This document shows positions 50,861-63,000 of a stretch of 64,000 bases of DNA, piece by piece. The first letter of the stretch is position 1; each line of letters starts with the position of its first letter. The position numbers and the translations under genes were made by a program. The stretch is from contig VTPC01091220.1 in assembly GCA_011009095.1 (NCBI GenBank), forward strand, positions 186,001 through 250,000, written 5' to 3'. A model generated the notes under the pieces. The model was not told the DNA's origin and did not search any database. It worked only from the letters and a program-made list of their open reading frames with translations. This DNA is from Ignelater luminosus (lineage: Eukaryota > Arthropoda > Insecta > Coleoptera > Elateridae).

Positions 50861-52667
50861 CTGTGAAGCAAAGACTAGAACTTCTGAGCAAAATTAGAAT
50901 ACAAGTCAGGTTAGGCTAAGTAAGTTAACTAAATCAAGTAAGTCAAGACTAACTAAGTAAATGCGTATCAGAAATAAACCCAGAAATGTAAAATCAAATA
51001 AGTGAGAAAGGTATACTAAGTATCCCAAAAATGACGCATTGTAATACAATATGTGTTACAATAAAGCGGGTTTTCGGGCTTTTTTGTGGTGGTCTATGGT
51101 CTTCCTTAACTCTTTTAAAAGAGCTAAATACGAACACGGGTTGGTTTCCTCCATCCGACTGTCTGTGATAACTTTAAGTCGAGTTTTGCTTTTAAGAATT
51201 AATTACGAACATAAATTGAGTTTGGCCATCTAACTAGTTATTTGCAGAGGCCTAAGTTTGAGCATCGCTGTCTATTAAATTTATTAAGACAGCAAAATAC
51301 AAACATGGATTGAGGTTTGCTCTCCACCAACGGGCTACCAGTGGTAACCAGAATTCACACTGCTCTCATTTATTGCCACACTGGCTTCCAAATACTACTT
51401 GCATGGAAAATACCACTGTACCTTATTGCAGCGATAAAAGTTAAACCGACAAACTTTTTCGTTTGTCCATCAGTGGCATTCAACTTAATGCAAATAATGC
51501 AAATGAAGGTATCCCAATGAAAAAACTTATTTTGTATTCTGCAACTAATAGTATTTCCTAGGCTGTTTTCATATTTTCGTCTAACTGCCCTCTCTGAGTT
51601 CTTTTTTTCCCCATTCAATGCATGTAAACTAAAACAGCGTGTAGGGGTATTTTGGTAAATTATTTTGGTTTTGCAATATATCCTGTCAGAAATTGTCTGC
51701 AAGTCACTCTTTGACTCCGATCAACTTGCTGAAAGAGCCTTTATGAAATCTGCTATTTATTTCTTTCTACTTTTTTGTTTTCTCTCATTTTAATTTCCAG
51801 TTTTTCAAAATTTTTGCCACATTATAGTCCCAGATTGTTTAGGCCGTTACCTTCTACTTGTATCTCTCAACTTTATCTTTATATTTTTTTTTGTTTTCTT
51901 GCCATCGTTTGTCCCAACCAAATGACTCAGTTTTAGTTTCTGTTATTTGATTTTATACTCAAACTTGTTACTTCTAGTGATTCACGTATTTATCATCGTG
52001 TTGGTTTTTCAGTGTTTCCTTCTCCGCACATTGGTGTTGGTATTTGTTTGTCTTTTGATACTTCTTTCTAAGTTAAGGAATACTTCTATGACCTCATATA
52101 TTTTCGTTGAGGCTGATGTCCTTATGTTTTATTTTTTTTATTATTTACTATTTTTTTTTTATTATTTTAATTACTGTTATCTCTAGTCTGCCTTGTCCAA
52201 AATTGCTTTTCCCAGAAATTTTTAAAACTGTATAGCATAGTTTCCAGTTTTCTTTACCGTTGATTTCTAACGTGTTTCTTGATTTGTAATGTATTTCTAA
52301 ACTTTTCTCAACATACTCTTTTAGTCTCTAAAACTGCTGCTTTTGTTTTCCGGTGATCATTTTTATTCTTCAGATGATTATGTTTTTTTTCTACGAGCAT
52401 GCTTTTCAAATTTTATAACTTCTCTTATATTTAACATCCTTAATCTCGTTTTTGTGTTAGTAAATAACTTACGAGAGACTCTTCCTCTCAACTTATCACT
52501 TTTCAGTTATTTCCATACTGAAAATACATATGTAGCTATTTGTATTTGTTAGGCAATTATCTAGACAGACTGTAGTAATTTTCTTTTATTAATATTCTGA
52601 GGTTTTTCATCATGTTATCCTATAAGGCCTTTTTACTTACTCGGTTCCTTCTCAATCTCAACCCTTG
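50861..52667. other. unassigned sequence, T-rich to the right
   Basis: Contains an AAGTAA/CTAAGTAA-rich stretch at about 50915-50960 just after the RT fossil, perhaps its 3' tail. From 51740 the plus strand is T-rich and gives only chance hydrophobic frames. Confidence 0.4.
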
Positions 52668-52714
52668 CCTTAAAATCTTCCATAATGTTATTAGTCTTTA
52701 TTTATTGGTTTTTT
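52668..52714 (+). repeat. 47-bp sequence duplicated across the assembly gap, left copy
   Basis: Identical over 47 bp to 53115-53161. It ends exactly at the first N. Confidence 0.97.
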
Positions 52715-53114
52715 NNNNNNNNNNNNNNNNNNNNNNNNNNNNNNNNNNNNNNNNNNNNNNNNNNNNNNNNNNNNNNNNNNNNNNNNNNNNNNNNNNNNNN
52801 NNNNNNNNNNNNNNNNNNNNNNNNNNNNNNNNNNNNNNNNNNNNNNNNNNNNNNNNNNNNNNNNNNNNNNNNNNNNNNNNNNNNNNNNNNNNNNNNNNNN
52901 NNNNNNNNNNNNNNNNNNNNNNNNNNNNNNNNNNNNNNNNNNNNNNNNNNNNNNNNNNNNNNNNNNNNNNNNNNNNNNNNNNNNNNNNNNNNNNNNNNNN
53001 NNNNNNNNNNNNNNNNNNNNNNNNNNNNNNNNNNNNNNNNNNNNNNNNNNNNNNNNNNNNNNNNNNNNNNNNNNNNNNNNNNNNNNNNNNNNNNNNNNNN
53101 NNNNNNNNNNNNNN
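52715..53114. other. assembly gap (400 N)
   Basis: Exactly 400 unknown bases. The identical 47-bp sequences on both sides show that the two contig ends overlap, so the real gap may be absent. Any open frame read through the Ns is meaningless. Confidence 0.98.
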
Positions 53115-53161
53115 CCTTAAAATCTTCCATAATGTTATTAGTCTTTATTTATTGGTTTTTT
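53115..53161 (+). repeat. 47-bp sequence duplicated across the assembly gap, right copy
   Basis: Identical to 52668-52714 and starts at the first base after the Ns. Confidence 0.97.
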
Positions 53162-56100
53162 CAGATTTTTCCAAAACTAATATCTCTTATAACGTTAGAT
53201 GTTGTTGCGCAATCATGTAACCAGAGTTAATCACTTGCTTCTAATTCTTTCCATGGCTATTTTTAGGGTTCTCTCAGTAATAAACCTTCTCGATGCCATT
53301 AAGTAAAAACTGTCCTTCTTTGGACTGAAAGGCGATCCTACTTTGACGCCCCTCTTAACAATTGGCGCTTAAAGCGCTGAATATACTCTTAGCATACAAG
53401 ATTATAAGCAAAGAACAATACTGCAATTGGGTTGATGATCTACATACTCTTACTCTTTGATGGTATGTGCTACTACCAGGGAAATATAGCATTTTATAAT
53501 AAATTTCCTTTAGGTATTCAGTCTAACTTGGTTTGGAAGGTAAAGGCGTAGAAAACCTGAACTAAGAATAATTCTTATCCAAATATTACTTCCATTTGTG
53601 GGGAATTCCACATGGTTGGATTTGTCCACCGATATATTCATCTTTTCTTGTACCAATGCTATCCGAATTGCTAGTTACATAAGAAATATGTTTTACATGC
53701 CATTTTGAGCATCGTTTTGCTTCTTTCGTTACTAAACGTATTAGAACAGGGGGAGGCAGACTTGATCCTCGGGGTCGAATTAGTTCGTATAATGACAAAG
53801 CACTTTCGCATTTCTGTTAGAAAGTTCTGGCTGATAAATCTGCTTTAATTATGAGTCAATTTGGCCCTGAGCGTCAAGTTTGCCTACTTTTGCAAATTTT
53901 TCTTGTAAAAGCTCTAGTCTGTTTTCTATTAATAGAGCATCCAAAATCAAGCGTTAGTTTTCTGTGTGTCTACATTGATCTTTTACACTTAAGTCTTAGC
54001 TTATTACTTTCATACATCTGGGTATTGACATTGATTGATTGATCATATGGATGTTACACAAAGGTAGAAGTTGTTTTTGCTGTCAGCTAAAACAGTTACA
54101 TAGTCGCGGTCGTATCTAGAGTATCTTTTTTTATTTTTCCGAGATAAGGCAGCTTCTTCGTATATCAACACCTTTCGATTCTTAGAGTTATTTGATATTT
54201 TGGGCAACATACCTTATTAGATAAGAGTAGAAGTTTGAATAATAATTAGTGTAATATTTATAACAAGAAGCTGCAAAGCAAAGCAAAGCATCTTGATAGT
54301 TGAAGTTGGTAGAAGTAAGTCACTTTCATCATTTATTCATAGAAATCAAGGACAAATTGCTTCATGAGTTTATTTATTGGATTAAGACACAATGAATTAG
54401 AATTTTATTTCTATAAAGGGAAAGAAGACTATTGTTGGCGTCCACGAACCCCTAGCAAAGATAGAAGTTAGCAGTCAGGCCTTCTCCTTCAAATTTGACT
54501 GAATTTCAGACAAAAACAATTCTTCCTTAGTGTTTTTAAAATTTTCTAGTGCAGTTCAGGTAAAAGGATCGTTTATTTACTTGCCTTTGGTTATAGTATT
54601 TCTGGTTGTTGCATTCTCAATCTATGAAAATAGACCAATTTCCTTAAATACATTAATGATAAGTCTTTTCTGTTTCACATCAGGTTGGTTGCACAAAACT
54701 CTAAAGTGCTTCTTTCTTTTTCCATTTTGTATTTTCTATTTTTCACTTTCCAGTTCTATGTTCTTCTGAACACAATAGCTGCAATAAATGGTTTAAATAT
54801 GGTGGTGGTATTTTAAAAACTGTAATGTTGAAAAATTCATATAAGTTGCATGCCTGTCATGTACAAGAAGCAAAGAGAATAAACCTCTTCAAACTGTAAA
54901 TTTTGATTAGTGATAATACACGTTTTGCTCCAAGCATGCGATCTTCAGAATGAGCCAACAAAACAATTGAGAACAATATAAAACGAGATCGACAGATAAA
55001 CTGAACGTTTTTATGGAAGAATTTGGTTAACTTTGATATTTATTGAAAGAAAGTTGAGTGTCTCATAGAGAGATGTAGATCTTGATGCTTTCTGTAAATT
55101 CGTAGGTCAAATGTTGTTAGAGTTTAGATCTAAATATGACAGTCAAGCAAGCAATACTTCACTGGCATTATTTTGATAGACTTTTGATTGCTCTCCAAGT
55201 GGATAATTTGCTGACCTTGAATTTGGAACATAGTAAATGCGATTGCTATATCAAGAATTTATCTATGTTCTTGCATGAAAGCTTCTAAGACGGTTGATTC
55301 GTAAATATTGTTATGAAACTATCGAGAAATACAGCAATAATATAATAATAGTAATAATAATAAGTTTTATATCACTCCCTCTTTCAATTTTTTCCAACGG
55401 TTTTTGGGTTTGATTATCAACTTCTGAGATCCATGATGAACTTTGGAATTCTGTACTACGATTTAAACATGTCATAAGTCAATACAAAACATTTAAAGCT
55501 TTTTCGAAGAGACAGCCTTCTAAAATCTCGAGCAAGTGTACAAAATTATTTAATTCCAAGGTGATTGAGATTTAAAATAAATCGACAGCTAAATTATTTG
55601 GTATATAAGACAACATTACTATATGAAATAATTATCAATTGATTGCCTCTATGAAACTTTTCAAACTATAGTTTTAGTATTACTCATTGAAAGAAGGAAA
55701 TAATCCATTCCAAATAGGATCAATAACAAAAAGAAAAACAAAATAGAAACACCCACTACCTTACATCAATGCAGTTCACTTATTAAACAGACAACCTGGA
55801 AACACGAATGTTGATAGATTATTCTAGAATTTAAGTATTTACAAATCTAAAGCAAGGAAAAAACTAAATTTTTAAATTTTTTCATTTGCCAACCGTTTAC
55901 AAAATTTAAATATTTTTTTCTTTATAAGAAAATTAAATAAAAAAAGAAAATATTCTGAGAATAGAAAACTAAGGAAAAAAAGAACGAAAAGTATACAATG
56001 TATTCAGCACGAGCGCTTATGAAATATAACGTCAGGAGCTTTGAGTAGGTTTACCAAATTAGATTACGTATTCCAGTGGGAGCAAAATAAGACTGTCGTT

Positions 56101-56829
56101 TGTACTCGTCCCGTTATTGTATAGAGGCCGCTTTTCTCTTTTAGCAATAAAGATAACGAGGTGTCTTCATTCTCTTTAAGAACGTAGATGTTGTTTTATA
56201 TTATACGAATTATAGTTACTTTCTGGGAGCATCCATGAGGATTACGTCCTCTCTTGCTACAATTAAAACGAGCTTTCCCCTTTTTATTTGTCTCTTTTTT
56301 TCTCTCCTCTTTTTATTTTTCTTAAGTCGTGCTTTTGTTTATTTCGAAAATTTAATCTTCGTAAGCACCTTAACTCTTAGGAACCTATTTTAGAAATTCA
56401 ATTTTCTTTTTTAAAATTACACGGTAACAGCCATTTAAAACATTTAGTATTTCATTCTTATCTTCTTGGATAAATAACACCTCATTTATTTCATTAATTT
56501 TAATCTTCACGAAACAATCAGTTTTTCCCTAGAAAATCCAGTACGACACGTTTAGTTTGGATGTTTGAAACGAATACAATTAAAACAAAATTTATTGTTT
56601 TATTACTACCGTTATTGTGCTGAATTTAATTTCAAATTTAATCTTTCTGCTGCTTGTATTATATTCGATTACGTAATAACCACGAGAATCGTTAAAAAAT
56701 AAAAAGGGGAGGTGCTAAAACGGAAATTTTAATTTCTTCGCTGGTTGATCAAGACCACATTGAATGAATAAAGCTTAATTTTAGTTGTTTGTGTAAGCAA
56801 ATTGTGAAGTAAAATGGGATGAATAATGC
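53162..56829. other. unassigned AT-rich sequence
   Basis: No supported gene. An AAT microsatellite lies at 55335-55365 and a short AAAGC triplet at about 54277. Frames of up to 79 codons have no motif. Confidence 0.5.
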
Positions 56830-57150
56830 GATAAAGCGTTAGGTCCTGCAGCAGCCTACTTGTTGCGCTCTTGCGGTAAAAGCGGTTTCAAATATGGCCG
56901 CCAGCAACGGCGACACATCAAGTGGGGACCGACGTGGATGTTCGGAATGAACGAGAACGGGAAGAGAAGAGAAAGAGGGTTAGGTACTGGTTGCTACTGC
57001 ATCATTCCCCTTCGGAAACTGCATTTTCAAGAGTAAAAATTATTCAAGTGTTAATTTTATAGCGAGAGGAAAAGGGAAATTTCTATAGAATTGTAGGAAC
57101 TGAACGCAACCATCTGTATATTAAACTCTTGCTAGAACGGAATGTTGTTA
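56830..57150 (+). promoter_or_regulatory. candidate promoter / first exon in a GC-rich patch
   Basis: A less AT-rich patch carries ATATGGCCGCCAGC, whose reverse complement contains the YY1/Pho-type core GGCCAT. A GAGA-like purine run (GAAGAGAAGAGAAAGAGGG) follows. On the plus strand a short frame from the ATG at 56893 reads MAASNGDTSSGDRRGCSE before a stop. A strong GTAAGTATT donor follows at 57151. This looks like the first exon of a plus-strand transcript running rightwards, or a promoter/Polycomb-type element for scratch. No downstream exon was identified. Confidence 0.3.
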
Positions 57151-59334
57151 GTAAGTATTATTATTATTTGTATGAACGTACTGCTGTAATAAAATGTTAA
57201 AATCGTATCTCGAAAACTTAGTAATTGAAGTTGTTTACAAAACAGCGTCGCTTAGTTTTATTGAAGAAGAATACAGAAAAGGCTTTCATGGTTTTAAATG
57301 AAAACGAGGTCTTTTCCTTTTTATGTTCAAGAAGCAGCCGACTGCCGACCTATGTATTACATAAAATAACATTAAGAGGTAGAAAATTCCTCAATTACTA
57401 ACCGCTTACTGGAGTTGAATATTTTAACTGATTTACTTAGAATTACTTTCTTGGCATAAACGTTGTATGCTGGGACTATTAAACAGTTAATTCTTTTATA
57501 GTATAGTTTGCAGAAGAAGAAAATTTCATTATGTGAAAATCTGCCTTTGAAATTCTGAAGAAGTATTTACGTTTACCAAAATTGAGTACTTTTGTTCACA
57601 GAGCAACTTAATGGATAAAATGGGTTTGTATGGATAGAGGCAAGAAGCCGGCTGAATGTGAAATTGCGTTTTTGATCATTGGAATCCCCGCTCTACTCTC
57701 TAGCGATTAAATTTTCCGTGATAAAAGGGCCTTATGTCATAATAAAAAAGCCAGGGTGGCTGATCACCCCTTTTGATGACAGTTGTCAGTTAGAGGCAAC
57801 ATCATATCTGTTGAAATATTAATTTTAAATACAGACGAAATATCTAACAACAGGGCCTATTTTCTGTAACTATCAAGTAGATGCAACTCGTTTCTATCAT
57901 CGAACTGCCAACGATTAATAATATGTTGAGTCTCTAATCTTCTTAATAATAACTAAATTGGGGTAGTGTATTATTAATTCAAGTAGTAGGGCGATGGTCC
58001 GGTGTGCCAGAGATGTGGGCTCGATCAGGTATATCCGTTGTTTCTGTTTTCTCCTCCCCCATCACATTCTATAGCGTGTTCTGTGTTGCTAACTGATTTA
58101 TAGCATGCGTCCTTGTAATGATATTTTTCAATTTTATTTAAAGTTTAGAATCTTGTGAATATATTTTCCTTTTTTCGTTTATCAAATTTGTAATTGGAAT
58201 ATTTTTGTTATTTTATCTCATAGAATATTTATTAAAAACACACGTCCGATTTTCTGGCAAAAATTGCTTAGTCTTTTCCAGACGTTAATTTCCTAGACGT
58301 ACGGTAATCAAAAAATCCTGCACGAGTGAAGCTCCTTTTACTGTGAAATAATTCGCGTTTAATTCTTACTTTGTACGTTTTTATGTTTATATTTAGTTCT
58401 TATGTAACTGTCTTTTGAGTGTTTGGATATACAGATTCCTTTTAATTATGTTCTGTGGGTTAATAAGACATTAACCGTATTTCTGTCCAGTGAAGTGCTG
58501 GGATTGTAAACATTGCGACCCCTTCCTTGGTTTCAGTTTTAAAGAGCTGTCGAATTGTAGCGATATCTCGGAGGCATCAATAAAATAGATTTCGTTTGGT
58601 GATTATCCTGTTTCAAGGACTTATTTGATAGTAATGGACACTTTATGAAGTTAAAGACTAACGTGTATACCGACGTTTTAGTGCTTGAACAGTGTTTTGG
58701 TATGTAAATAAGGTACTCTTTATGGTTTGCGTTGTTTTCTAACACAAGTAAGGGTCCATGACCATTCCGCAAGCCGCTGGAGTTATATAGATTTAGTAAT
58801 AAATTCTATGGTACTGAGTTCAAGCTTGGAAAAGTCTTCTGTCTAGATTGGATGATAATTAGCTATTATCTATAACGTTACAAGGTATTAATAGATTAAT
58901 AGATTAATTTATTATTTATTTCGTTTGTGTTATATAATGTCAATCACATCAACAGTTTTGTAGGTAGCTATTGTCCAAGGCTAAACTGAATTTAGATTCA
59001 TAATATCTCTTTAACAAGCTTTTATCGAAATCAGATAGAGTCTTGCAGTGTAAGTTAACTATGCACACTGCCGTGACTTTGTTTAAGCAAAAGTACTAAG
59101 ATCAGGTTAGTATAATCTGTCTTGGTAAGTTTGAAGAGAGTTTGAGTATAAGGCGTTCACTGCTCTCAAAGTGTCTCCTATATATACCGGAATCACACTA
59201 GCAAATGTGATGACCTGGCGCCCATATTGATTGTGACATTTTTAAGAAATAAGTAAGGTTTTTTTTTATTGAGTTTCTAATTCAATTTATGGTAAATTAT
59301 CTTTGAACCATCCTATCTCCGACGTTCGAGCTGC
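57151..59334. other. unassigned AT-rich sequence with one SINE-like patch
   Basis: At 57985-58040 GGTCCGGTGTGCCAGAGATG and GGGCTCGATCAGG give weak A/B-box character that could be a SINE head. No gene is supported. Confidence 0.4.
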
Positions 59335-59510
59335 TGCAAGCACAATATTCTAGGTCTGCACGAGCATAAGGCCACTTTTCCGGCTTTTCCCGTGACATCC
59401 TATAGGTCCACATTTTGAGCGGCTCTAGACCTTTAAGCATTGTATCTGTTACGGTCCACGATTTGATGTCGTACAAGACACCCGAGAATACATACGTACA
59501 TACATCTGAT
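59335..59510 (-). pseudogene. non-LTR reverse transcriptase C-terminal relic
   Basis: The minus strand reads YVFSGVLYDIKSWTVTDTML then KGLEPLKMWTYRMSREKP. This follows the RT C-terminal pattern VWSVLLYGxExWTLxxxxxxxLxAFExWxYRRMLxI, widespread in insect non-LTR elements. No other part of the element is clear; degenerate sequence to about 59640 may precede it. Confidence 0.6.
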
Positions 59511-60743
59511 CAAAATGCACTGTTGTTAAGATATCTTGGTGTAAAAGTTTGTATTAAAAAAAACATTTCATGAAAAGATAATCAGAAATAAAAGCTGCCC
59601 TGCTTTATATCTCCGCCTTTGACAGAAGTAAATTGAAAAAATTCCAGAATCAACAGAAAAATTTTAATGCGATCACGCCAGTATCGATACAGTCTAATTC
59701 AAGAGGCTGCCTGAATCCCCGACTAATATTTATAAGATCACTTAAAAGATCTTTCATTCCAAGTTGTTCATCTACGTCGTTTGCAAAAAGGTCTTTTATG
59801 CGTTCTATCCATCTGGCCGTCAACCATTCTTCTACTAATTACGTCCAAAATTAGTATATGCACGTTTTTATTCACTGAATTGTTGGTTGCGTTAGGACGT
59901 CAAAGACTTGTTATGGAATGCATCTTGTTTCTTATCCACACAAACAGAACTGACGAAACAAAATTGCCAAGTTCATAATATATACTGTATTAGATTCAAG
60001 TTTATTTAGCAGCTTGGCAAGTGGTTGCTGTCTGAGCAATGACTATCATCCGATTAAAAAGTCATGACCATTCGCTTTGAAAGCTCAGAATTCAAAAACT
60101 ATTCAGCAAATTTTATTTTAATTGCAGTTTATTTCTGCGTAAGAATAAGCAATTTTAACATTCTCCAAACAGGAATTTATTTATTAGGGTAAAATATGTT
60201 TGATGAAACGTGATTTCCCATTCGTATTTTAAGAATATTTGCATTTAGAAATTAATTGAGAAAAAGTATTCATCCGGAAAAAACAATACTTGCATATACA
60301 AGAGAGTGGATCTTATACCACAGTTCAATCTAGCTAATCTACTATTTTGTTAGTTAATAATAAATTTTTAATGACAAATCATGCCCTAATCAAATTCGCT
60401 TATTTGAAGAGACATTGAAAAAGTTCTTGAGTTGTAGCTACAAAGGAAAACAAATTAAAAGACAAAAACGAAATCTGTACATTCTAACCACAAATAGTTT
60501 ATTGATAAACTGTAAAATGTTTGTAAAAATTGAAAAAATTAAAGGATTTTACAATGGAGGGTCAGGACTTTGGATAATAAATCGAAGAACTGATTTAAAA
60601 GTGTCTAATGGAAGAACATGTTTATGTCTACTTTACAAAGACTACAAGGTTTAGAACAAAATTCCATGGAAGCAAAAAATTTGGCTTATACATACAGATT
60701 GAAATATGTATATACATAAAGCACCGGACGAAGGAAGAATTAC
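59511..60743. other. unassigned AT-rich sequence
   Basis: No supported gene. The 73-79 codon frames here have no recognisable family. Confidence 0.45.
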
Positions 60744-60797
60744 TTGAGACAGTGTGTCAAAAATGTAAATTATAACATCTTTGACACACGGTCTCAA
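60744..60797. repeat. hairpin-forming inverted repeat, 23-nt arms
   Basis: The left arm begins TTGAGACAGTGTGTCAAA and the right arm ends TTTGACACACGGTCTCAA. The arms of 23 nt pair with two mismatches around an 8-nt loop (AAATTATA). It could be a miniature transposon relic or a small-RNA precursor; the sequence alone does not decide. Confidence 0.7.
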
Positions 60798-60924
60798 ATA
60801 TGGTAGATTGACGTTATGAGCAGCTGAGAACCACTAAGAACTATCTGTGACGATTTTTGTTTTCTTCATGGCAAGTTTGCAGATCGATTACCGATCTCGC
60901 TATTAAGTATAACGAAGATTTAGA

Positions 60925-61060
60925 TATACAGTGTGTCCCACGACAGGTGGGACACCCAATATCTTCATCATTTCTAAAGCTATCTATAACAAACTATATA
61001 TTCTTAAGTGGTAAGACATCTTCTATAACATGGCGCTAATTAATCTCAAAAATTTCAACC
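60925..61060 (+). mobile_element. Tc1/mariner-like terminal remnant
   Basis: ATATACAGTGTGTCCCACGA and the following GGTGGGACACCC form a 9-bp-arm hairpin (60933-60941 with 60947-60955). The text continues with ATCTTCATCATTTCTAAAGC and AACATGGCGC, which is typical of the ends of insect mariner-like elements (CAGGGTGTCCCAC...). No transposase remains. Confidence 0.4.
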
Positions 61061-61834
61061 TACCGAAGAACAACGATGCTCACTTATTTGGCAGCTAATT
61101 GCTAATGAAAACAAGTTCAAAAGTATAAAATAAAATATAATCAATTAGGCAGTAGAGACGAGTACAAGAGTCAGAACTAGTCAAGATAATTCCTTCAAAA
61201 ACTCATCAAACTTAGCTTGTATTATCTTTCTCCTTATATCTACATGCGATTGTTTATGCTTGGATTTATTACGATTTTTATTTTTTTTTCTTTTCTTATA
61301 TTTCGTGCGTTTTCAGCTTTTTTTCTTCAAAAGTCTTCTTCATACTGCGTTGCTGCTTTTCTACAATTTACCCATGCACTTTTGATATCAATCAGTCAAC
61401 TCGTTTATTATCCTACCAATTCTATTCTTCACTATAAATAATATTTTTTGTTGCGAATAGGAATCTCTTGGAATACTCAGCTCTACTTTGTTTTGAAATT
61501 TTAGTTACTCGATCTTCTTTAGACGAAAACTAATTTTGACGAAACAGTGGTTTTGGTCAGAAGAAATATCTGCACCAGGGTACCTTTTTATTTTCCGTGT
61601 CTCTGTTTAATAAAAAATAGTCAATTTGAATACGTATTGGCTTATTTAAAGTATCAGCAGGGGATTTCAAAATAGGCAAACGTATTTTGGGAAAGACAAA
61701 CTAGAACAGAAGTGCTCATTATTTTCATTTTGGTAATTGTACGTCTTATTTTTCTAGTTGCATACATACTTTTGATAATTCTACGTAGCGACATTTCTAT
61801 ACACGTCCGGGAGGTTATTTGTATCCTGTCCTAT
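61061..61834. other. unassigned T-rich sequence
   Basis: No supported gene or repeat. Confidence 0.45.
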
Positions 61835-63000
61835 TTAAGGGGCGCCCGTACTTAGGTCTGGCATCGCCCGGAAACTCTCCCGGTTACAGGTTTGGCTCCG
61901 ACGGTGGCGCATCAAATCCAACCCTACCAAAACCCAAAATATTCTCTTCCGCCATAAAAATCTTACAAACACCCCCCGTCTCAACCCAAACAACATACAT
62001 CTGGACCTCTGAAACTCCCCTCTTAAACTTTCCCTTCTGGTCACCTACCTAGGGATTACATTTTCCCATACTACTATTACTGCCTGACAAAAGTCCAGCA
62101 GCGCAGCTCTCTTCTTTCAAAGATTCGTGGTGGCATTCCAGGCTGCCATAGTCGCACTCTCATCCACACCTATAAGTCCTTTATCAGAAAAGTGATAGAT
62201 TACAGATTTACCTGTTTTCCAACTGCCCCCAAGTATCTTATTAACCGACTCCGCTCCAAGGAGCGAGCCATCTGTCGGAGAATCCTCAGCCTAGACCGCT
62301 TTCAACCTTCCGACGAAGCCTGCGAGTCTTTGAGAAACCGTTTCGTCACTAAAGCCATCGTCCTTAACATTACCCACACACTCGAGATCCTCCGATCTCC
62401 TCCTGGAAACTATCGGCCCAAACCTTGTGTCAAAATGAAACACCCTCCTGCTCAATTTCTACAAAACACCCAGAATCTCCCACCGGACTTACAGGAAATC
62501 TTAGACACCACACCCTTGATTTTTCGTTAATCAGATCTGTTAACACTATGCCCTATTCCTTGGCCTTGGTCATCTTCGGGCCGTTTGTTTTTACTAGGGT
62601 TTTCCGTGGTTTTCCTTAGTGATAAAGGCAAATGCCGGAACAGTATTCCCCACGGACCTCTCTTCGCCATCATTTATCTCAATCTACTTCCAGCATTCCT
62701 CCCAGTTCTGACCCCGGAGGTAGTGCCGGCTCCTCGGGGCCCCGGGCCAGTCAGTGTTCGCGCTGGCTGCCCCGGGCGCTTCGGTCGATCGCCGCGGCCT
62801 CTCGGGTATGACCCGTTTTTTTTCTCTTGCTCCGGCTCTCATCGCTCGAACAACACCACTATCTGCACCTAAGATGCACTGCCAGAAACCATCCAGGACC
62901 ACCACTGCACGCCTCTAACACCATCAGACCTATAGGGGAGCCTCGTTTCCTTACCCGGGCCTTTGCTTGTCCGGCCGCACCCACACCGATTTAGACGAGC
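61835..63000 (+). mobile_element. GC-rich non-LTR retrotransposon 3' fragment
   Basis: This block is sharply richer in GC than its flanks. It contains an RT C-terminal frame (about 62100-62530) followed by about 470 bp of GC-rich sequence (GCCCCGGGCGCTTCGG, CGCCGCGGCC) that is probably the element's 3' untranslated part. Upstream (61920-62090) frames read TYLGITF and other thumb-like pieces, with a frameshift. Its less eroded state suggests a younger insertion than most others here. Confidence 0.7.
62100..62530 (+). pseudogene. reverse transcriptase C-terminal segment, one open stretch
   Basis: One frame stays open from about 62100 to the TAA at 62528-62530. It reads KIRGGIPGCHSRTLIHTYKS, FIRKVIDYRFTCFPTAP and KYLINRLRSKERAICRRILS. 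This corresponds to the C-terminal RT region of Jockey-like elements (LYKSFIRPVLDYGxxxW...LxRLExxERxxLRxxL). It lacks the catalytic core, so it is a 5'-truncated copy. The last 50 codons (PPGNYRPKPCVKMKHPPAQF and onward) would be the natural C-terminus. Confidence 0.7.

Noticed and set aside
52612..53230. Open frames of 142-202 codons across 52612-53230
   Set aside because: They exist only because N codons are read as open. They cross the 400-N gap.
55335..55365. AAT-rich run as a CRISPR-like or regulatory array
   Set aside because: It is an ordinary trinucleotide microsatellite.
57456..57470. Minus-strand ATG reading M-P-R-K as a SNAG start for scratch
   Set aside because: The fifth codon is a stop (TAA) and the SNAG pattern is not present.
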